Positions 8,568 to 17,855 of a stretch of 64,000 nucleotides of DNA are shown here, piece after piece (the stretch's first letter is position 1; each line of letters begins with the position of its first letter). Origin of the DNA: Lentzea terrae. Lineage in GTDB: Bacteria > Actinomycetota > Actinomycetes > Mycobacteriales > Pseudonocardiaceae. A program made the position numbers and the translations under genes. The notes beneath the pieces are model-generated. The model was not told where the DNA came from, did no database searches, and saw only the letters and a list, made by a program, of their open reading frames with translations. The stretch spans positions 156,290 to 220,289 of the forward strand of contig NZ_QFWW01000008.1 of NCBI RefSeq assembly GCF_003265345.1, in the 5' to 3' direction.

Positions 8568-9374
8568 ATGGCTGAGGACCGGCAGACCGAGATCCGCGGC
8601 GCGTTCGACGCGGCGGCAGCGGACTTCACCGCGCTGGGCCGTCATCTGTGGGGCCCGATCGCCACGAGGGCGGTCGCTGTCGCCGATCCGAAGCCTGGCG
8701 AGCGCGTTCTCGACGCCTGCTGCGGCACCGGTGCCTCGGCGATTCCGGCGGCCGAGCTCGTCGGCCCGAACGGACATGTCGACGCCGTCGACATGTCCGG
8801 CCCGATGGTCGACGGGTTGCGGCGGCTGTCGGACCTGCCTCAGCTGCACACCCACCACGCGGACGTGACCACCTGGCAGGCGGAGAGCTATGACGTGGTG
8901 CAGTCGGCCCTCGGGATCTTCTTCTTCCCCGACATGACCGCGGGCACCGACCACCTGATCAGCCTGGCCCGGCCCGGTGGGCGAGTGGTGTTCACCATCT
9001 GGCGCGGCGAGTCGATGGTCGCGGCCGGCCGCCACCTCGGCCTCGCCATCGCCGAGGTCACGAACACGCCGGTGCCGGCACCACGTCCGGAGCACCTGAT
9101 CGACCGCATCAACCAGGCGGACACCTACGCGGAGTGGTTGACCGAGCGCGGTCTGGCGGACGTCGACGTGACCGTGCACGAGATGACGTTGACGATGACA
9201 CCGGAAGTGGCGTGGCTGGTGATCGTCGGGTCCGGTTTCCGCGGGGCGTTGACGAAGGTGCCCGCGGACGCGGTGGAGGCCGTGCGGACCACCTACCTGA
9301 CGTCACTGCGAGATGCGGGTCTGACAGAGCTCGACGCCACCACCTTGATCGGCACCGGGCGCCGCGTCGCGTGA
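8568..9374 (+). CDS. Class I SAM-dependent methyltransferase
   Basis: 268 aa. Motif I is VLDACCGTGASAIPAAE, motif II is HVDAVDMSGPMVDGL, and the acidic motif is YDVVQSALGIFFFPDM, as in UbiE/ubiquinone-type Rossmann methyltransferases. The ATG at 8568 has a GAGGAG ribosome-binding site a few bases upstream; the GTG at 8535 does not. Small-molecule methylation is the family expectation; the acceptor is unknown. It ends 12 bases from the convergent multicopper oxidase gene. Confidence 0.85.
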   Translation: MAEDRQTEIRGAFDAAAADFTALGRHLWGPIATRAVAVADPKPGERVLDACCGTGASAIPAAELVGPNGHVDAVDMSGPMVDGLRRLSDLPQLHTHHADVTTWQAESYDVVQSALGIFFFPDMTAGTDHLISLARPGGRVVFTIWRGESMVAAGRHLGLAIAEVTNTPVPAPRPEHLIDRINQADTYAEWLTERGLADVDVTVHEMTLTMTPEVAWLVIVGSGFRGALTKVPADAVEAVRTTYLTSLRDAGLTELDATTLIGTGRRVA

Positions 9375-9386
9375 CGGGCGACTCCG

Positions 9387-10883
9387 CTAGCGGGTGTCGA
9401 ACGCGGCCATCATCGCCATGTCCTCGTGCTCCAGCGCGTGGCAGTGCAGCATGAACCTGCCGGCGTAGTCGGTGAACCGGACGGCGACCTCGACGTAGTC
9501 CACCGAACCGAGCTGCACCGTGTCCTTCCGGCCCGCGTCGTAGGGGCCCGGTGCGGCGCCGTCGCGCGACACCACCTGGAAGGGGTCGAGGTGCACGTGC
9601 ACCGGGTGGTGCAGGTCGCTGCTGAACCGCCAGATCTCCAGCTCTCCCAGGCGGATCGCGGCGTCGGCGCGATGCGGGTCGAACGCTTTGCCGTTGATCA
9701 GCCAGCCGTGCCCCTCGCCCAACCGGCCCCGGCTGAACCGCCAGTCGCGAGTGCGCACCGCACGCGCGGGATCCGGTGTCTCGAACCTGGTGAGCACCTG
9801 CGGCACCCTGCTGTCGTCGCGCACCCGCCTGGTCACCCGGAACTTCATGACCACGGCGGTGGGGCCGCTGCCGAGTCCGTTGTGGACGATCACCTCGGCG
9901 CCGGGTGCCAGGTCGGAGAAGTCGGCGACTACGTCGAACCTCTCGCCGGGAGCGATCAGGAGCTCGGTGTGGGGGACCGGTCGTTCGAGCAGGCCGCCGT
10001 CCGAGCCGATCTGCGTGACCGGCAACCCGGTGAGGCGGTAGCGGCGGGCGTTGGAGGCGTTGAGGATCCGCAGCCGGTAGCGCGCGGCGTCGACCTCCAG
10101 CACCGGCCACGGCTTGCCGTTGACCAGGATCACGTCACCCAGGACGCCCTCCATGTAGTCGTCGGTGACACCGGGAACCTCCGGCCCGCGCGACGGGTAG
10201 AGCAGCGAGCCGTCCTCGTCGAACGCGCGGTCGGCGATCATCAGCGGGATGTCCCGGTCGCCCTTGGGCAGCGGCAACGCGTCCTCCTCGTCGTCGTGCA
10301 CGAGGTGGAAGCCGGCGAGACCGCGGTAGACCTGCGGCCCGGTGAAGTCCATCCGGTGGTCGTGGTACCACAGCGTCGCGGCCGGCTGGTCGCACGGGAA
10401 GACGTGGTCGCGGCTGCCGTGGGCCAGCGCGCCGTGCATGGCGTGGCCGGTCGGCGTCCAGCCCGACACGGGGAGCAGCAGGTCGGTCGGGTAGCCGTCG
10501 CTGTCCGCCGGCGTGTGCCCGCCGTGCAGGTGCACGACGGTCGGCACGTCGAGCTCGTTGCGGTGCGTCACGGTGGTCGTGCGTCCGCGGCGGCTCACCA
10601 CGGTCGGGCCGGGGTACGTGCCGTCGTAGGACAGCACCTGCGTGCGCAGCCCCGGCAGGATCTCCACGGACGCGTGCCGCTGCACGATCTCGTAGTGGTC
10701 CGGCGCCACCTGTCTGGCGAGCGGCGGCACCGGCAGCGGCACGGTGAACGGCTGCGGCAGGCGCACCCGGCTGCGCAGCAACTCAGCGGTGTGGCCGGCC
10801 GGCAGCAGTGCGTTGGCGAAGCTCGTCGCGCCGAGCGCGGTGATGCCCAGCGCTCCGAGGAATCCGCGTCTGCTGATGTTCAT
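9387..10883 (-). CDS. Tat-exported multicopper oxidase (CotA/bilirubin-oxidase-like)
   Basis: 498 aa. Tat signal SRRGFLGALGITALGATSFA. Copper-ligand motifs in order are VHLHGGHTP, LWYHDHRMD, HPVHVHLDPF and FMLHCHALEHEDMAMM; the last two supply the T1 and trinuclear cluster ligands, with Met as the likely axial region. The cupredoxin architecture is that of three-domain laccase/CotA/bilirubin oxidases, which oxidise phenols or metal ions with O2. The ATG overlaps the stop of the upstream membrane-protein gene by ATGA, so translation is coupled. It is third in a three-gene operon with two small membrane proteins. Confidence 0.9.
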   Translation of the reverse strand: MNISRRGFLGALGITALGATSFANALLPAGHTAELLRSRVRLPQPFTVPLPVPPLARQVAPDHYEIVQRHASVEILPGLRTQVLSYDGTYPGPTVVSRRGRTTTVTHRNELDVPTVVHLHGGHTPADSDGYPTDLLLPVSGWTPTGHAMHGALAHGSRDHVFPCDQPAATLWYHDHRMDFTGPQVYRGLAGFHLVHDDEEDALPLPKGDRDIPLMIADRAFDEDGSLLYPSRGPEVPGVTDDYMEGVLGDVILVNGKPWPVLEVDAARYRLRILNASNARRYRLTGLPVTQIGSDGGLLERPVPHTELLIAPGERFDVVADFSDLAPGAEVIVHNGLGSGPTAVVMKFRVTRRVRDDSRVPQVLTRFETPDPARAVRTRDWRFSRGRLGEGHGWLINGKAFDPHRADAAIRLGELEIWRFSSDLHHPVHVHLDPFQVVSRDGAAPGPYDAGRKDTVQLGSVDYVEVAVRFTDYAGRFMLHCHALEHEDMAMMAAFDTR

Positions 10884-11296
10884 GGCCGCCGCCGGTACGC
10901 CGTCGCACGGAACAACCACACGGTGAACAGAACTTGCGCGGCGATGATGGACACGCCGAGCGGGATGTGCAGCGCCACCACGCCTTCGATGCCGAGCGGC
11001 ATCTGCACGTTCTCCGCGAGGAAGAGCGCGATCGCCGTCCACAACGGCCACCGGTGGCCCCTGCCGCGCCACACGTAGACGATCGCGGCGATCAGCTGGA
11101 ACAACCCGAACGCGATGACCGCGTCGCCGTTGCGGCCGTGGATGAACCGCGCGTCGACCACGCCGCTGAGGTACAGACCGGCCAGCGCGGGCTGAGCGAC
11201 CGCGCACAGCGAGTGCAGCACGGCGATGACCCGCAACCAGCTCAGCGTCTTGCGCGGTCCGACGGGTGCCACCGCGGGGGCGTCCTCGACGATCAT
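10880..11296 (-). CDS. Four-helix membrane protein of the oxidase operon
   Basis: 138 aa with four predicted membrane helices (about 18-45, 55-78, 82-103 and 108-130), including GDAVIAFGLFQLIAAIVYVWRG. The strong ribosome-binding site GAGGAGAG precedes the ATG at 11296. The start overlaps the preceding gene's stop and the stop overlaps the oxidase start, both by ATGA, so all three proteins are likely made together. The family is not recognised; a role in electron transfer or assembly with the oxidase is inferred from context only. Confidence 0.75.
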   Translation of the reverse strand: MIVEDAPAVAPVGPRKTLSWLRVIAVLHSLCAVAQPALAGLYLSGVVDARFIHGRNGDAVIAFGLFQLIAAIVYVWRGRGHRWPLWTAIALFLAENVQMPLGIEGVVALHIPLGVSIIAAQVLFTVWLFRATAYRRRP

Positions 11297-11865
11297 CTCT
11301 CCTCCTCGGACGGCTTGACCAGGCACAGCGGCCACGCCCCGAAGCCGAGGAAGCCGACGAGGCCCACGACGAGACCCGGTCCGAGCAGGACCCATCGCGC
11401 CGCGCCGGACATCGGCAACGACGCCAGCACCAGGACCAGGCCCGCGAACCAGGTGACGGCCAGGACGGTGCCCAGCCGGGCGGCCGGGCGCGGCAGACCG
11501 ACCCGTGTGCTGACCACGAGCAGCCAGCCCATGACGATCGCGATGCCGGCCGTCACGAAGTACACCTGCACCGCGAACGGCAGCACGCCGGTGAGCAACA
11601 ACAGCTGCAGCACCACGATGGCGGCCATCGCCGGCACACCGAGCACGGCGCCGCGCCGCAATGCGAGTGCCACCGGTATCAGCGCGGCGCACTGCGCGGC
11701 GAACACCACGTCGTTCGCGGGGCCGAGCCACCCCGTGCCGTGCGGCCCCGGCCGCCACGGTTGGTCGATCGCGAAGAAGAGCACCAGCAGGACGTCGGCT
11801 GCCAGGCCGGCGAGACCGGCCGCGAGTGCCCAGTTCCGGGTGGTATTGGTTGTGGTCGTGGTCAT
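11293..11865 (-). CDS. Polytopic membrane protein, first gene of the oxidase operon
   Basis: 190 aa with about six membrane helices after a Thr-rich N-terminus (MTTTTTNTTRN). Examples are AAGLAGLAADVLLVLFFAI and GTVLAVTWFAGLVLVLASL. Family not recognised; it resembles generic actinobacterial DUF membrane proteins. It is the promoter-proximal gene of the operon with the four-helix protein and the multicopper oxidase. It is divergently transcribed from a NarL-type two-component system that may control it. Confidence 0.75.
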   Translation of the reverse strand: MTTTTTNTTRNWALAAGLAGLAADVLLVLFFAIDQPWRPGPHGTGWLGPANDVVFAAQCAALIPVALALRRGAVLGVPAMAAIVVLQLLLLTGVLPFAVQVYFVTAGIAIVMGWLLVVSTRVGLPRPAARLGTVLAVTWFAGLVLVLASLPMSGAARWVLLGPGLVVGLVGFLGFGAWPLCLVKPSEEER

Positions 11866-12013
11866 CACAGCACTCCGATCTGGATCCCGATGTGCGGTTG
11901 CCCGGTGAGGTTGCAGGGCAGGGGGTTCAAGGTGACGGCTCCTTTCGTGCCACACCGATCTTCGGCACCTGGCGCGGCGGGCGGATCGCGGTAACCCGCA
12001 CAATCGGGGTGGG

Positions 12014-12043
12014 GTTTTCCGCAGGGTGACTGTGCGGTTTTCC
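12014..12043. promoter_or_regulatory. Direct repeat in the oxidase/two-component divergent promoter region
   Basis: Two copies of GTTTTCC (12014-12020 and 12037-12043), 23 bases apart, about two helical turns, sit in the otherwise gene-free 11866-12081 region just before the histidine kinase start. Tandem sites of this kind are plausible NarL-type regulator targets; the link to the adjacent regulator is inferred. Confidence 0.3.
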
Positions 12044-12081
12044 CCGTGGCGCCCGGATCGGGCCGCGCACACAATTCCGAT

Positions 12082-14124
12082 GTGCCCACCTGGCCCCGGA
12101 TCGCGTGGATCACCGGCACCGTCGTCGGCGGTGCCGGGCTGGCGGCTGCCGTGGGCACCCGGCTGTTCCTGGCGACCGGCGCGCACGGCGCGCTCGGCGG
12201 GCTGGGGTGGGTGCTGCTGGGTGTCGCGCCGATGTACGGGGTGGCGGTCTGGCTGACGCGGCGGCGTCCGGATCACCCGCAGGCCCGCCGGATGCTGCTG
12301 ATGAGCACGGCGCTGGCGGTCAACGCGGGCATCGAGATCCCGATCCGGCAGGCGTTCGAGGCGTACGGTCCCGGCGGCTGGTTCTGGCCGGCCAACCTCG
12401 TCTACCAGTACTCGGGCGTGCTGGCGCTGATCGCGGGCGTGTTGCTGCTCGCGTCGTTCCCGGACGGCGTGGTCGAGCGGCCGTGGCAACGCCGCGTGCT
12501 CGGCGCGGTGTGGCTGCACCTCGCGGTGCCCGTGCTGTTGCTGCTGACCAGGCCGCATCTCGTGATCGACGTGTTCCTGATCAACCCGCCGCCGCTGGTG
12601 CCCAGCCCGTTCGCGGTGTCCTGGCTGACCCCGCTCGGCGGCCCGGTGGAGAGCCTGTACGTCGGCTACTTCGGCGCCGCCGCGCTGGTCAGCCTGCTGT
12701 TCGTGCGGTTCGTCCAGGCGGACGCCGAGCTGCGCGCGCGGATGCGGCTGATGTTGTACGTGACCGTCGGGCTGATCGTCGCGTTCGGGGTGCTTGCGAC
12801 GGTGCAGGACCGCTTTCCGCAGAACCCGGTCTGGCTGCAGCTGCTGCGCGGCGCGTCGGTCGTGCTGCTGGCGATGGTGCCGGTGAGCGTCGTCATCGGG
12901 GTGGTCCGGCACCGGCTGTACGACATCGACCTCGCCATTCGCCGCTCGGTGACGTTCGGTCTGCTGTCGCTCGGCATCGCGGCCGTCTACATGGGACTGA
13001 GCGCGGCGCCGGGACTCGCGCTCGGCGACCAGATCCCGGTCGAGGTGGCGGTCGTGCTGACGATCGCCGCGGCGGCGGCGTTCCAGCCGGTGCGCAGACG
13101 GCTGGAGAAGCTGGCCGACCGGCTGGTGTTCGGCGAGCGGGTGAACCGCTACGAGCTGGTCGCCAGGTTCGGCGCCGGCCTGGAGCAGACCGTCGAGCTC
13201 GCGGACCTGTTGCCGCGCCTCGCCGACACCGTCCACGAAGGACTGGCGGCGGACTGGGTGCGGGTGACGCTGCCCAGCGCGCACGCGGTCGCGGGACGAC
13301 CGGCCGGTGAACCCGCGCTGACGGTGCCGTTGGAACGCGCCGGCGAGACGATCGGCCGGATCGAGTGCGGCCAGAAGGAGGGCGGGTACCCGGCGGCCGA
13401 CCGCGAGCTCCTCGCGACCCTCGCCGGCCAGGCCGCCACGGCGATCGCCAACGTCCAGCTCACCGCCAGGCTCGCCGAACAGGTCGACGAACTGGCCCGG
13501 TCGCGCACCAGGATCATCACCGCGCAGGACACCGAGCGCCGCCGCATCGAGCAGGACCTCCACGACGGCGCACAGCAGCAGATCGTCGCGCTGATCATGA
13601 AGATGCGCCTGGCCCGCAACCAGCTCGGCCGGGGCGAGCGCACCGCGGACGCCGTGCTGGACGAGCTGCAGAACGACGCCAGGGAGCTCCTGGCAGACCT
13701 GCGCGAACTGGCCCACGGCATCCACCCGCCGGTGCTCAGCGACCGCGGCCTGGTCGCCGCGGTGGAGGCGAGGACCGACCGGCTGCCGCTGGACGTGACC
13801 GTGCAGGCATCACCCGGCCTGCGCGAACGCCGCCTGGGCGCCGACGTCGAAGGCGCCGCGTACTTCGTCGTCTGCGAGGCGCTGACCAACGTCGTCAAGC
13901 ACTCGGCGGCCACGAACGCACTGGTCGGGCTGTCCGTCTCGAACGGCCACCTGGAGGTCGACGTGCGGGACGAGGGGGTCGGCCTGGGCAGCGGCACCGG
14001 CCAGGGCCTGACCAACCTCCGCGACCGAGTCGAGGCACTGGGCGGCAACCTGACGGTGTCGGGTGCGCCGGGCGCCGGTGCGAGGGTGCACGCGGACCTA
14101 CCGCTGGGAGCGGCCCATGGCTGA
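12082..14124 (+). CDS. NarL-type sensor histidine kinase with polytopic N-terminus and GAF domain
   Basis: 680 aa. About seven membrane helices occupy residues 8-290, followed by a GAF-like domain (about 340-460), a dimerisation/phosphoacceptor helix with His in ERRRIEQDLHDGAQQQ, and an HATPase_c domain with the N-box ALTNVVKHSAATN and the G-box GVGLGSGTGQGLTNLRDR. This is the NarL/DesK subclass that phosphorylates LuxR-type regulators. Neither the GTG at 12082 nor an in-frame GTG at 12046 has a ribosome-binding site, so the start is uncertain; 12082 begins directly before the first helix and could be leaderless. The stop overlaps the response-regulator gene by eight bases. Confidence 0.88.
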   Translation: MPTWPRIAWITGTVVGGAGLAAAVGTRLFLATGAHGALGGLGWVLLGVAPMYGVAVWLTRRRPDHPQARRMLLMSTALAVNAGIEIPIRQAFEAYGPGGWFWPANLVYQYSGVLALIAGVLLLASFPDGVVERPWQRRVLGAVWLHLAVPVLLLLTRPHLVIDVFLINPPPLVPSPFAVSWLTPLGGPVESLYVGYFGAAALVSLLFVRFVQADAELRARMRLMLYVTVGLIVAFGVLATVQDRFPQNPVWLQLLRGASVVLLAMVPVSVVIGVVRHRLYDIDLAIRRSVTFGLLSLGIAAVYMGLSAAPGLALGDQIPVEVAVVLTIAAAAAFQPVRRRLEKLADRLVFGERVNRYELVARFGAGLEQTVELADLLPRLADTVHEGLAADWVRVTLPSAHAVAGRPAGEPALTVPLERAGETIGRIECGQKEGGYPAADRELLATLAGQAATAIANVQLTARLAEQVDELARSRTRIITAQDTERRRIEQDLHDGAQQQIVALIMKMRLARNQLGRGERTADAVLDELQNDARELLADLRELAHGIHPPVLSDRGLVAAVEARTDRLPLDVTVQASPGLRERRLGADVEGAAYFVVCEALTNVVKHSAATNALVGLSVSNGHLEVDVRDEGVGLGSGTGQGLTNLRDRVEALGGNLTVSGAPGAGARVHADLPLGAAHG

Positions 14125-14794
14125 CCGGCTGCGCGTGGTGATCGCCGAGGACAACTACCTGGTCCGCGAAGGAACTCGGCGCCTGCTGGAGGACTCCGGC
14201 GAGGTCGCCGTGCTCGCCGCCGTGGGCAACGCCGACGAGCTGCGCGACGCGGTCCGCAGGCTCAGTCCCCAGGCGGTGCTGACCGACATCCGCATGCCAC
14301 CCGGCCACCACATGGAGGGCATCGAGGCCGCGCACGCCATCCGCGCGGAGCACCCCCACATCGGCGTCGCCGTGCTGTCGCAACACACCGACGAGAGCTA
14401 CGCCCTGGCGCTGCTCCGCAACGGCACGACGGGCCTGGCCTACCTGCTGAAGGACCGCCTGGGCGACCTCGAGGACCTCGTCCGGGCCCTGCGCGAGGTC
14501 GCGAACGGCGGATCCGTCATCGACCCCGTCGTGGTGGAGGCACTCGTCAGCCGGCGCACGAGGACCACCAGTTCACCGCTCGCCGTGCTCACCACCCGTG
14601 AGCTCGACGTGCTCAGGGAAATGGCGCAGGGCAAGACGAACGCCGGCATCGAGCAGGCGCTGCGCCTGTCCTGCTCGACCGTGGAGAAGCACGTCAACGC
14701 GATCTTCAGCAAGCTCGGTCTCTCGGACGAACCGGTGCACCGCAGGGTGGCGGCGGTGCTGGCGTTCCTGCGCGAGTCCACGACCGACCGCTGA
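14117..14794 (+). CDS. NarL/LuxR-family response regulator
   Basis: 225 aa. Receiver domain with acidic pocket (VVIAEDNYLV), phosphoacceptor Asp in LTDIRMPPG and Lys in YLLKDRL. The C-terminal GerE helix-turn-helix is LTTRELDVLREMAQGKTNAG followed by LSCSTVEKHVNAIFSKLGL. A GGGAG ribosome-binding site lies seven bases before the ATG at 14117, inside the kinase gene. It is the cognate partner of the upstream kinase. The target is unknown; the divergent oxidase operon and the pair itself are the nearest candidates. Confidence 0.92.
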   Translation: MADRLRVVIAEDNYLVREGTRRLLEDSGEVAVLAAVGNADELRDAVRRLSPQAVLTDIRMPPGHHMEGIEAAHAIRAEHPHIGVAVLSQHTDESYALALLRNGTTGLAYLLKDRLGDLEDLVRALREVANGGSVIDPVVVEALVSRRTRTTSSPLAVLTTRELDVLREMAQGKTNAGIEQALRLSCSTVEKHVNAIFSKLGLSDEPVHRRVAAVLAFLRESTTDR

Positions 14795-14796
14795 GC

Positions 14797-15960
14797 TCAC
14801 CGCCCGAGCATGCCGGGGCCGAACACCTCGTACCGGATGTCGTCGGCGTGCATCCCACGACGCAGAAGTCCGGCACGCACGTCGCGCATGAAGGCGATCG
14901 GGCCGCAGAGGTACGCGATCGCGTTGGCGGGCACCGGGATCGCGTCCACGTCGACGCGACCGGCCTGCCCGCCTTCGTCGCCGTTCTCGTACCAGGTCAG
15001 CTGCCGGCAGCCGGCGAGGCGGTCGCACTCCGCGCGGTGTGCGTGCCGGTCCGCCGAGAGCTCGGCGTGCACGGCGACGACCTGGCGTTCCGGCTGTGCG
15101 GCGGCGAGGTGGTCGAGCATCGACAACATCGGCGTGATGCCGATGCCCGCACTGATCAGCACCACCGGCCGGTCGTCGGGCACCAGCGTGACCTCGCCGG
15201 CCGGCGGACCGACGAGCAAGGTGTCGTCGGCGTGCACGTGGTCGTGCAGGAAGTTCGACACCGCACCGTCCGGCGCGCCGTCCAACCCGCGCACTCGCCG
15301 CACGGTGATGCGCAGCTCGCCGCGGCCGGGCCCGTGCGACAGCGAGTACTGGCGCGGCTGCCGATGTCCGCCGGGGAGGTCGACCGCGACGGAGACGTAC
15401 TGACCGGGCGCGAACACTGGAACCGGTCCACCGTCGTCGGGCAGCAGGGTGAAGGACACCGTGTCGACCGCCTCGTCGTCGCGCTTGGCCACCCGCCAAG
15501 GCCGCCAGATCGTGTCGGGCGTGACACCCGCCTGCTGGAACAGGCGGGCTTCCGCGGCGATCAGGGAGACCGCGAACAGCCAGTAGACCTCCTCCCAGGC
15601 GGCGGCGATCTCGGGTGTGACGGCGTCTCCGAGGACGGTGGCGACGGCAGCGATGAGGTGCCTGCCGACGATCGGGTACTGGTCGGGACGCACGCCGAGC
15701 GAGACGTGCTTGTGGGCGATGCGTTCGGCGATCGGGCCGAACGGGATGCCGTCGAGCAGGTGCTGGGCGTAGGCGACGACCGCCGCGGCCAGTGCGACCT
15801 GCTGCTTGCCGCTGGCCTGGTTGCCCTGGTTGAACAGGTTCAGCAGCTCCGGGTGCGCGGCGAACATCGACGGGTAGAACTCGGCGGTGATCTCGGCGGC
15901 GTGGTCGCGGACAACGGGCAGGGTCGCGCGCACTACGGCAGCTGAAGCAGCGGAAAGCAC
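14797..15960 (-). CDS. hmp: Flavohemoprotein, nitric oxide dioxygenase
   Basis: 387 aa. Globin domain (1-140) with B10 Tyr in EITAEFYPSMF, distal Gln in NQGNQASGKQQ and proximal His in IAHKHVSLGV. The ferredoxin-reductase FAD domain has RQYSLSHGPG, and the NAD domain has ISAGIGITPML and YLCGPIAFM. These are the parts of Hmp, which oxidises NO to nitrate with NAD(P)H and O2. The GTG at 15960 was chosen because AAGGAG sits five bases upstream; the longer frame to 15999 lacks a site and adds a non-family tail. It is convergent with the response regulator, two bases apart. Induction by nitrosative stress is expected for the family. Confidence 0.93.
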   Translation of the reverse strand: MLSAASAAVVRATLPVVRDHAAEITAEFYPSMFAAHPELLNLFNQGNQASGKQQVALAAAVVAYAQHLLDGIPFGPIAERIAHKHVSLGVRPDQYPIVGRHLIAAVATVLGDAVTPEIAAAWEEVYWLFAVSLIAAEARLFQQAGVTPDTIWRPWRVAKRDDEAVDTVSFTLLPDDGGPVPVFAPGQYVSVAVDLPGGHRQPRQYSLSHGPGRGELRITVRRVRGLDGAPDGAVSNFLHDHVHADDTLLVGPPAGEVTLVPDDRPVVLISAGIGITPMLSMLDHLAAAQPERQVVAVHAELSADRHAHRAECDRLAGCRQLTWYENGDEGGQAGRVDVDAIPVPANAIAYLCGPIAFMRDVRAGLLRRGMHADDIRYEVFGPGMLGR

Positions 15961-16046
15961 AAGAACTCCTTGTGATGGGCGGGGAATCGGGCGTCGCATC
16001 TCGAGCTTGCGTGATCAGCTGCGGGTGAGCTCAGGTAGGAACGTCG

Positions 16047-16075
16047 CTTCCCGGTCAGGACCTTGGTCCCGGAAG
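16047..16075. promoter_or_regulatory. Interrupted inverted repeat upstream of hmp
   Basis: The inner dyad GGACC-TT-GGTCC (16058-16069) is flanked by CTTCC (16047-16051) and GGAAG (16071-16075). It lies about 100 bases upstream of the hmp start, in the divergent region shared with the membrane-protein gene at 16195. It may be a regulator site or a hairpin. No recognisable NsrR consensus was seen. Confidence 0.35.
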
Positions 16076-16194
16076 TCGTGATCGGAAGGTCGTGGTCATG
16101 TGCCGATGGGCACCCCCACCACCATGACCTCTGGCCGCCGAAGTGGCCGGTCGGTACTTCGGAGCACGACGAGCGCGAAAATACCGTCGGCGGC

Positions 16195-16755
16195 GTGACG
16201 GACAACAAGATCTTCTTGCCGAGGTTCGGTGCGGTGTGCGGAGTCGTCCTCGCCCTGTCGATCGGGGTGCCGGGCGCCGTCGAGGCGTTCACCGGTGAGA
16301 CCGCGCTGACGAGCCTCGTGATCGGGCTGGGGACGGCGTTCGGGGCGCCGGCGGTGCTGGCCTTCCACGGGCATCAGGCGCATGCGTCCGGCCGGTTCGG
16401 GGCGTTCGCGTTCGCGGCGAACCTGATCGGGCTGGGGTTGTTCACCGGCGTGGCGTTCGCGTTGAACGTGGTGATCTTCTTCCAGCAGCCGGACCAGGTG
16501 GCGCCGCTGACGAAGGTGGTGCTGAAGGTGGTGTCGCTGGTGTTCGTGCTCGGCACGGCGGTGTTCGGGGCGTCGATGGTGCGCGCGAAGGTGTTCCCCG
16601 CGGTGCCGGCGTGGGGGTACGGGATCAGCTTCACGCTGCTCGCGGTGTTCGCGGCGCTGCCGGACACGCCCTGGTCCGCGCTGCTGCACGTCGTCTGCGC
16701 GGCGGTGCTGGTGTGGCTGTCCGCATCGGTGTGGCCGGCGCGTTCCGTAGCCTGA
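16195..16755 (+). CDS. Integral membrane protein of unknown function
   Basis: 186 aa with about five membrane helices, for example FGAVCGVVLALSIGVPGAV and FAANLIGLGLFTGVAFALNV. The GTG at 16195 (VTDNKIFLPRF) fits a short cytoplasmic start. No ribosome-binding site is seen and the transcript may be leaderless. It lies five bases before the histidine kinase gene and is probably cotranscribed with that two-component pair, so it could act as an accessory sensor or target; this is context only. Confidence 0.65.
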   Translation: MTDNKIFLPRFGAVCGVVLALSIGVPGAVEAFTGETALTSLVIGLGTAFGAPAVLAFHGHQAHASGRFGAFAFAANLIGLGLFTGVAFALNVVIFFQQPDQVAPLTKVVLKVVSLVFVLGTAVFGASMVRAKVFPAVPAWGYGISFTLLAVFAALPDTPWSALLHVVCAAVLVWLSASVWPARSVA

Positions 16756-16760
16756 GCGGC

Positions 16761-17855
16761 ATGCACACCTCGCGGCCGGCGTTCTGGGTCTCACCGGTGT
16801 TGTGCGTCGCGGTGCTCGTCGCGGGGATCTACGCCGCGATCTCCGGGCTCGGCACCACCAGGCTGCCGCTGCTGATCGGCGGGCTGGTGGTGCTCGTGGC
16901 GGTGGACCTCGCCGAGTTCCGCCGCTACCCGGTGCGCACGCCGAAGCCGGTGGCGGCTGGACTGCTGGCACTGCGGGCCGCCCTGTACGTGGGACTGGCC
17001 TATGTGGAAGGTTCCGGGCTCGCGCGGATCTTGCTGGTGCTCGTGCCGTTCACCGCGTACTTCGCGTTCGGGCAGGCCGTTGCCATCGGACTGGCCGCGG
17101 TGTGCCTGGCGGCGGCCGCGGTGAGCGTCCCGGACTGGTACGCGCACGTGGAGCGGGTGTCGGACCTGGTGATGCTCACCGTGGGGTTGGTGCTCACGAT
17201 CACGATGGCCGCGGTGGCGGTGCGCGAACGCGACGGGCGGATCCGACTGCAGGAGTCGCATCGCACCGTGGCGGAGCTGTCGGCGGCGGCGGAACGGGCG
17301 AGGGTGGCGAGGGACCTGCACGACGACCTCGGCCATCACCTGACGGCGATCGTGGTGCAGCTGGAGAAGGCCTCCTCTTTCCACGACCGTGAACCCGCCA
17401 CCGCGAAGGCCGCCGTCCTCGACGCCGAACGGTCCGCGCGACGTGCGCTCGGCGAGGTGCGCGAGTCGGTGCGGTCGCTGCGCTCGTTCCACCTGCTCGC
17501 CGCCCTCGACGAACTGGTGGCGGGCAAGAACGACGTCACCCTGACGGTCAGCGGCTCGCCCGACGGCCACGGCACCGGCGCCCTGCACGCGCTGTACCGG
17601 GCGGCGCAGGAGGGCATCACCAACTCGCGCCGACACGCCGGCGCCACGCACATCGCCGTCGCGGTCGACCTCGACAGCGAAAACGCACGGCTGACCGTGG
17701 CCGACGACGGACGTGGCATGGGAGCGGCGGCCGAGGGGTTCGGGCTGCTCGGCATGCGCGAGCGGGTGGCGCTGTCCGGCGGTCGGGTCGACCTCGCCAG
17801 CTCCTCGTCCGGCACGAGGCTGACCGTGACGATCCCCGCGGCGAGGACGGTGTGA
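16761..17855 (+). CDS. NarL-type sensor histidine kinase
   Basis: 364 aa. Five to six membrane helices (residues 8-150), a coiled linker (READ-like RIRLQESHRTVAELSAAAE), a HisKA_3 domain with phosphoacceptor His in ARVARDLHDDLGHHLTAIVV, and an HATPase domain with the N-box AAQEGITNSRRHAGATH and the G-box DDGRGMGAAAEGFGLLGMRE. It is DesK-like in architecture. The stop overlaps the response-regulator GTG by GTGA, so translation is coupled. No separate sensory domain is present; the signal is probably sensed in the membrane. Confidence 0.9.
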   Translation: MHTSRPAFWVSPVLCVAVLVAGIYAAISGLGTTRLPLLIGGLVVLVAVDLAEFRRYPVRTPKPVAAGLLALRAALYVGLAYVEGSGLARILLVLVPFTAYFAFGQAVAIGLAAVCLAAAAVSVPDWYAHVERVSDLVMLTVGLVLTITMAAVAVRERDGRIRLQESHRTVAELSAAAERARVARDLHDDLGHHLTAIVVQLEKASSFHDREPATAKAAVLDAERSARRALGEVRESVRSLRSFHLLAALDELVAGKNDVTLTVSGSPDGHGTGALHALYRAAQEGITNSRRHAGATHIAVAVDLDSENARLTVADDGRGMGAAAEGFGLLGMRERVALSGGRVDLASSSSGTRLTVTIPAARTV

